NCBI GenBank assembly: GCA_014773175.1
Contig: VXCM01001510.1
Location: forward strand, 1 to 64,000
DNA from: Lucifuga dentata
Taxonomy: Eukaryota > Chordata > Actinopteri > Ophidiiformes > Bythitidae
Direction: 5' to 3'
DNA length: 64,000 nucleotides
Positions 58,880-64,000 of the stretch are shown in pieces; positions within the stretch are counted from its first letter, which is position 1, and each line of letters starts with the position of its first letter. The notes beneath the pieces were generated by a model. The model saw only the letters and a list, made by a program, of their open reading frames with translations, did not search any database and was not told the DNA's origin. A program made the translations under genes and the position numbers.

Positions 58880-61800
58880 CTGCAAGGGTCAGAGTTCAGC
58901 ATTTCAACATACCTGATCACAACTTGTTGCACATTAAAACACTTTTTCTAGGATCTCTTCTTACTCATTGGTTTTCAGGGACATATTGGGATATCTCATT
59001 TTTCGTGACTGGAAAGTTGCATTAGACAATCCCAGGCTGTTGATATAAACTGGTAAAGAGGAGGTAAGAAGTTTGGGTAAAGTAGAGGATGGCTGAGACT
59101 TGGACAAAGGAAAGAATCCAAACACAAGGGGCCCGCCTCACCCATCTCCTGCCACCAAGCAGAGAGAGGCCCAACAGGCTTAACTGGAGGAAAGGTAGCG
59201 CAGAGGAAAGGTGTGAAAAGATGCAAATTCATAAGCAGGACAGGAGTTAAAAGTGAAAACATGAGGTCATGACTTCATATTTGTTTTGGGCAAATGAAAG
59301 GTGTCATGACCTGAGGTGCGAGTCACAAAATGGTTATGACATATTTTATTATGGAAAAAGATATAAAGTTGTCAGCAATGTCGCGTGGTATGATGAATTT
59401 GTATGATAAAATCCAATTTCAAGCGTAAAATTCTGGATTTATAATAGCAAAAATCAGAAAGTTATTGGGTCTTAGTGGAGATACGAGCTCTCTGATTAAA
59501 TTCCACTTTTAACAAACAATCCCAATCTGCAAAAAAAAAAAATCATGTTTTCATCCATAAAAAGCTGTTTGTGGGACTCGCAACCTCAGGGTTTCNAAAA
59601 AAAAAAAATCATGTTTTCATCCATAAAAAGCTGTTTGTGGGACTCGCAACCTCAGGGTTTCTAAAAATCTGTAATACAGTCTTGATTATAACACGACTGG
59701 AAACATTTTGGCGCGAGTTGTTCTAATCTGCTCAGATTGAAGATTGCCGGTTGCATTTGGTTTTGGACCATTTTCTGCCTCTTTGTTCTGCTTTTTGCAT
59801 CTTTCCATTTTCGTAATAAAAACACGAGCAGTGGGAGAGGACACGTTTGGATTCAGACAGATTCCCTGTGGGCTCCGTCCACACGCTCCCATGCCGTGAC
59901 GTTGGCATGAATGTGGCTTTACACTGGCAACAGACCACTAAATCAGCGTAGGTTCTCATATTGATGCGTAGCAGGGTTTCATTTGTAAAATCCTCCCCTG
60001 CGTGTCCCATCAAAACGTGAATATGGGCTTTTTTCCAGCTTACCTGATCTTAAATGAAGTGTAAATTAAACAAAGTGTGTCTGCTGACAGGCAAATTAAT
60101 TACTAAGTGATGATGAAAGTGCAGCTTATGTGGTTTTTTTGTTTTGGTTTTTTTTGCTGTATGAAGTCTAAGAGTTGGTATTTTTGATGGTTTTTGCACA
60201 AAATCCCAGAAGAGGGAATAAGATGTTATTAGTGAGGCAGCAGGGTCACACTCTGCAGGAAGCTGCAGCTTTTACACCTCTCAGCCCTGCTGGTGGTGCT
60301 GACGATGTTACGCTTAAGTCTGAAAAGTGGCACGGAGGGTAAAGTGTGGAGGGATGTGCAAAAATCTTCATCGTGTCTGTTTGACAAAGTCCTCAAGTTT
60401 CTTATTTTTTTAAATGAGTAAATCTTTAAATAAATACATCTGCCTGTGCAGAGAGATGATTTCAGTCTGTTTCCAATACAACTACTTTCATGAATTTTCT
60501 AGAAATGAAAATCAGGATATGAAAACAAGCCAGAATATTGATGATGATGATGATTGCATTACCACCAAGAAAGGTTCTAGAAAATTCTTAATACAAGTTA
60601 AAGGACCATGCCGTCAATTTTGCATGTCTAAGCCAAATATAACTGTATGCATGTTACATTACTGACAACCATTTTCCAAAACTTATTTTAGTTTTTCTGT
60701 AATCTTTTCAAATCTAATCTTTCAAAATCAAATATTCAGGTAATACACTCCCTAGAAAATTCAATGTTTTGAATTTTTCAATTCAACCACGCGTGGTTGT
60801 AGAAGGCATGGGCATTTTAATTTTTCAGTAAAATCCATCTTCTTCTGGAATTATATTTCCTGGTAGAGACATACATTGTCTTCCAAGCAGCTCCATGTTG
60901 GATCAGTTAAATAAAGTTACTTCAACAAAAAAACCTAATAGACATGCTCACTGTGATGAATTATGTATCTCAAGCATGTTTCAAGTCTCTACAAGTTTAT
61001 TTTAATAGCGTATTAGAATGAATTGAAACCAGTGGCATTCTGGAAGATAGGAAAAAGAATTCTAAAATTTACCTCTAAAATAGAAATGGTTGACAGTAAT
61101 GTAACATGTATGCGGGTTGTATATAGTCAGCTCAAACATTTAACAAATAACAGGTATTGTCCTTTAAGTCTGGTGAATTACTATAACATCAAGTGTTTTG
61201 AAAATGAACTTGTTTTAGGAATTTCTAAGAACAATGACATTGATTTATTGGAAAAAGGTTGAAATAATCTCATTGCACCAACACATCTTTATAATTTGTT
61301 TTAAGAGAATAAGACTTTAATAGAAAAGAATAAGATCATATTTGAAAAATTATAAATGCTGCAAATATATATATATAATTTTTTGCTTTTTGCTTTAACT
61401 TAAAATATTTTTTCTTAAAATCTCTGAACTTGAATCAGTAGTTTCATTAATATTTTAGACTTTTTTTTACTTTATGAGTATGATTTTAGGATTGTATGAT
61501 TTTCTTTGTCCTCGTCTTTTGTGTATTTGCAAAACAGTTTGCGATGCATAAATACAATTTACTGCTTTAACAGTTACATAGACTTATGACTTAATGTGAT
61601 TATTATTAATAAAAAAATTTCGACTCAGATCTGCACTTGTCTTGCGATTCATTATAAAAAAGGAAATTATTACTGCTCATTATAAATACAAAACTATAAA
61701 TACACATTTGACTTGATTAGAATTACACCCATCCTGTTATATCGTGAATACTCATACATATTCATGACACATAATATAAATAAAGTGTTCTCATAAGCAC

Positions 61801-61984
61801 ATTCAATGGTGTTTGCAATTAATTTTGACTCCTTTTGAAACACAACCTCCTGCAGCCACATTATAAAGTAACAATTTTGAAACAGGAAATAAGAGGTTGG
61901 CGTTGCTGACTGACGCCACGTTCATGCCGAGGTCACGTGACGGACACGTGAGCATGTCTCAGGCTCTGACAGACAAATACACAC
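58880..61984 (-). other. cadps intron (3105 bp)
   Basis: No extra exon seen. It holds an assembly duplication around N 59596, a GAT run near 60538, family A copy 11 and AT-rich sequence after 61170. Confidence 0.6.
60598..61167 (-). mobile_element. family A element, copy 11 (full length)
   Basis: TTAAAGGACCATGCCGTCAA at the left, GGTATTGTCCTTTAA at the right, TTAA at both edges. It contains GATCAGTTAAATAAAGTTAC and GAATTGAAACCAGTGGCATT. Confidence 0.88.
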
Positions 61985-62104
61985 TCTGAGTCAGAATTAG
62001 CTGTCATCCAGCTGGGCATTTGTGGGAGGTTAACACTTGGCACTGATAGATTTGGTACTTTGGGCATTTGGAGGCTGACATTGGGTAGAGAGCTCGTTAT
62101 GCTC
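61985..62104 (-). CDS. cadps: cadps coding exon, Pro-rich linker (residues ~49-87)
   Basis: 120 nt, acceptor CCTCTACAG|G, donor CAGA|GTGTGT, which is weaker than the other donors. It starts by completing Lys (AA+G) and ends inside Asp (GA+T). It encodes a Pro/Val/Asn-rich low-complexity linker with PNVSLQMPKVPNLSVPSVNL followed by PQMPSWM. The mammalian counterpart, as I recall it, is longer and has more LPNVNLP-type repeats, so this fish version looks shortened. The reading frame would still be kept if the exon were skipped (120 nt, phase 2 on both sides), which fits possible alternative use. Confidence 0.9.
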
Positions 62105-63187
62105 CTGTAGAGGGAAAAACAGAGAGAGAAACAGAAAACAGAACGCCGCAGAAAGAGAAGATCTGTCAAAAAATAACAAAAAACAATCGTAAATGCTTTT
62201 TCTTGTCACGTAACATCAGTAAAATGCAGATTTCTGGATTGTTACCTGGATTGTCTTTAAAGGACCATACCGGTGATTGTGCATGTTTGAGCTCAGTATA
62301 TACAATCTAGTTGTTGCTGACAACCATTTGTGTAGTTGTAAATTTTAGATTATTTTTCCTACCATCCAGGCTACCATTGGTTTCAGTTCAATCTTTACAC
62401 TATTAAAATCAACTTGAAACAGGCTTGAGATACATAATCCATCACAGAAGATGTCTATTAGTTTTTTGTTTTTTTTTACTTAAGTAACTTTATTTAACCG
62501 ATCCAACACGGAGCTGCAGGGAAGACCATGTATTTCTCCGCTAGGAAATATAGTCCCTGGAGAAGATGGCTTTTACCGAGAAATTAAAATGACAATGCTT
62601 TCCACACACGTGCATATGTGTTAGAAGGCATAACACTGAATTTTAAGGTAAGTGTATCACCAGAACATTTGATTTTGAAAATAAGGGGATTTGAAAAAAT
62701 AACAGGTAAACTAAAATATGGTTTTATTGTTTAGAAACTGGTTGTCAGTTACGTAACATGTATGTGGATTATACTGTATATATTAGGCTCAAACATGCAC
62801 GATCATCGTATGGTCTTTAAGGCGCTCCATGCAAATAATTTATGTCGGGCCTCACAGCGCCTCCTAGTTGATAGTGGATAGTAGTCTATGTAATCCTCCA
62901 GATTTATGTGAGATATGCAAGCGAACATGTCAGCAAAAAGTTTGTATAGTTAAAATTCAGTAAAATTCTTATTTATTATTTCAGTATAAAGCAAACAAAA
63001 ACTTTTTTTGTGGTTCTCTCTAAACACACAGCACCATGTCATTCATGCTAACTGGGAGACAAAGCAGGTCCTACATGATAAGTGGGTGTCCTGAAAGCAT
63101 CAAGAGTAAAACACAAGTTAAATGTAAAAAAAAAAAAAAAAANAAAAAAAAAAAAAAAACACCTACAGTAAGATAATGCATCCTTAC
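62105..63187 (-). other. cadps intron (1083 bp), half of it a MITE
   Basis: Dominated by family A copy 12. The A run with N 63143 lies close to the donor of exon 63188-63329. Confidence 0.8.
62257..62820 (+). mobile_element. family A element, copy 12 (full length)
   Basis: TTAAAGGACCATACCGGTGA at the left, CATCGTATGGTCTTTAA at the right, TTAA at both edges. Interior CTACCATTGGTTTCAGTTCA and AACCGATCCAACACGGAGCT. Confidence 0.9.
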
Positions 63188-63329
63188 TTGACAGGTTCCC
63201 AGGATTCCCTTTCAAAGCCTCTGTGGATGGACTGAGCAATGGAGGACTCCATCAGGTCCACGTATCTGACCACCAAGGGGGCATACAGGTCCTGCAGGTG
63301 TTTGTGGAACTTCCCGTTACACAGATTAT
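63188..63329 (-). CDS. cadps: cadps coding exon, first in window (residues ~1-47 of the visible part)
   Basis: 142 nt. The acceptor is a TTTTTGTCCATCAG-type site and the donor is AA|GTAAGG. It begins inside an Asp codon (G+AT) and ends inside a Lys codon (AA+G). Its product reads [20 protein letters not shown], then [20 protein letters not shown] and ESWEPV, a strongly conserved CAPS MUN-region segment. A (CT)n microsatellite lies just upstream of the acceptor. A poly-A run with a one-base gap lies about 20-65 bp beyond the donor. Confidence 0.95.
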
Positions 63330-63345
63330 CTGATGGACAAAAAGA

Positions 63346-63386
<41 letters not shown>

Positions 63387-64000
63387 CAAACTGGAGACTT
63401 TCTGCGTTTCCCTCCATGACATTTCAGAGGGAAATACTGTACTTTTTACTCCTCTACATTTATCTGACGACTGTAGTTGCTGCTTACTTTAGTTACTAGT
63501 AACTTCAGATTCACATTTTACATTCAAAACATGACAAAAAAAAAAAAAAAAAANAAAAAAAAAAAAAAAAAGAAAAAAACTCAAAATATCACAAATGTCA
63601 TATTTATTTTTCTTCTTAATTAATTCCAGGAGCAGCTTTAGTTTTCAAACCTTGGTATTTTAGGCATCAACAGGAAATAACCCTGATGATGTCACTAGGG
63701 TCAATTTCCCTGACTTTGCATAGCACACATACACAAAAGCCTTAATACAGTTATATTCACATACTGCTTATGACCATAACCTGAATTTCAATGTGCAAGA
63801 CACATTCCTTGTGTACAAATACTTGGCTGATAAACGATTCTGATTCTGGTTGTGATTTGATGTGAAAAAATTGACCTCCCACCCCCTTTCTCTTTAATTG
63901 AAACCTTGAACATTTAACTTTGCAATGGAGGAAAAGGCCCTGCCCACTTCAATCGTTAATGTAATATATATATATATGTACAGTTATACAGTTGGGTTTT
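63330..64000 (-). other. upstream cadps intron, incomplete
   Basis: Apart from the CT tract, an A run around N 63554 and a TA run near 63968, I see only unique AT-rich sequence. The preceding exon is outside the window. Confidence 0.7.
63343..63383 (-). repeat. (CT)n tract forming the pyrimidine tract of a cadps acceptor
   Basis: GA on the plus strand, CT on the gene strand, starting about 13 nt upstream of exon base 63329. Confidence 0.95.

Larger units (their letters stand above)
18943..63329 (-). other. cadps: cadps (CAPS1) gene, 3' part: ten coding exons, C-terminal ~379 residues
   Basis: CAPS1 is a cytosolic/peripheral membrane protein of neurons and endocrine cells that primes dense-core vesicles for Ca2+-triggered exocytosis; the family has C2, PH and Munc13-like MUN/MHD regions and a C-terminal vesicle-binding region (family knowledge). 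Here only the part after the C2 and PH domains is present. Ten exons on the minus strand join in frame. Motifs such as [43 protein letters not shown] and a terminal MKDSDEEDN identify CADPS; CADPS2, as I recall it, differs at several of these positions. Introns in transcription order are about 1083, 3105, 302, 2843, 1391, 475, 1392, 32114 and 478 bp. Start codon and promoter lie outside the window. Teleost paralogue (cadpsa or cadpsb) is unresolved. Confidence 0.95.

Noticed and set aside
58355..58951. Plus-strand frames over the cadps exons
   Set aside because: They are antisense shadows of exons 58274-58421 and 58724-58879.
18943..63329. Assignment to CADPS2 instead of CADPS
   Set aside because: FGKHL, MIESC and [15 protein letters not shown] fit CADPS better than the CADPS2 versions I know. 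A database search would settle it.

Overview
This is vertebrate nuclear DNA, almost certainly from a teleost fish. It has small exons with GT-AG introns, dense CA/GT and other microsatellites, many short DNA-transposon derivatives and a GGAT-tailed retroposon end. No bacterial, organellar or viral gene was seen. The species cannot be named from the sequence alone.

The one host gene I can support is on the minus strand: the 3' part of cadps (CAPS1, calcium-dependent secretion activator, the priming factor for dense-core vesicle exocytosis). Ten coding exons run from 63329 down to the TAG stop at 18943-18945. They encode about the last 379 residues: the end of the MUN/MHD-type region, a Pro-rich linker, and the acidic C-terminal tail. 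Every junction keeps frame and has consensus-like splice sites. The peptide matches CADPS rather than CADPS2 at the discriminating positions I know. Earlier exons lie beyond position 64000. I cannot tell cadpsa from cadpsb.

Layout: 1-1800 is an 11/22-bp minisatellite. 1800-18075 is intergenic and rich in transposons (hAT-type remnants, foldback elements, several MITE families). 18076-18942 is the probable 3' UTR. 18943-19758 holds the last two exons. 19759-51872 is one very large (32.1 kb) intron filled with MITEs, minisatellites and two sized assembly gaps. 51873-63329 holds the other eight exons, with introns of 0.3-3.1 kb.

The most notable non-coding signals are as follows. (i) A ~570-bp inverted-terminus family (called family A here) has at least 12 full or partial copies in both orientations, flanked by TTAA. 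(ii) A 58-bp-arm perfect palindrome lies at 29943-30063. (iii) Two cadps acceptors are embedded in microsatellites: (TG)n at exon 19654-19758 and (CT)n at exon 63188-63329. (iv) A 17-copy, 35-bp intronic minisatellite lies at 54171-54764. (v) A near-identical 60-bp direct repeat brackets one exon. (vi) Many single-N joins carry an exact ~60-68-bp duplication on both sides. These look like unmerged contig overlaps, and one falls inside the terminal exon and would break automatic gene models.

I found no clear previously undescribed biochemical system. The novelty here lies in repeat biology, splice-site architecture and assembly artefacts.
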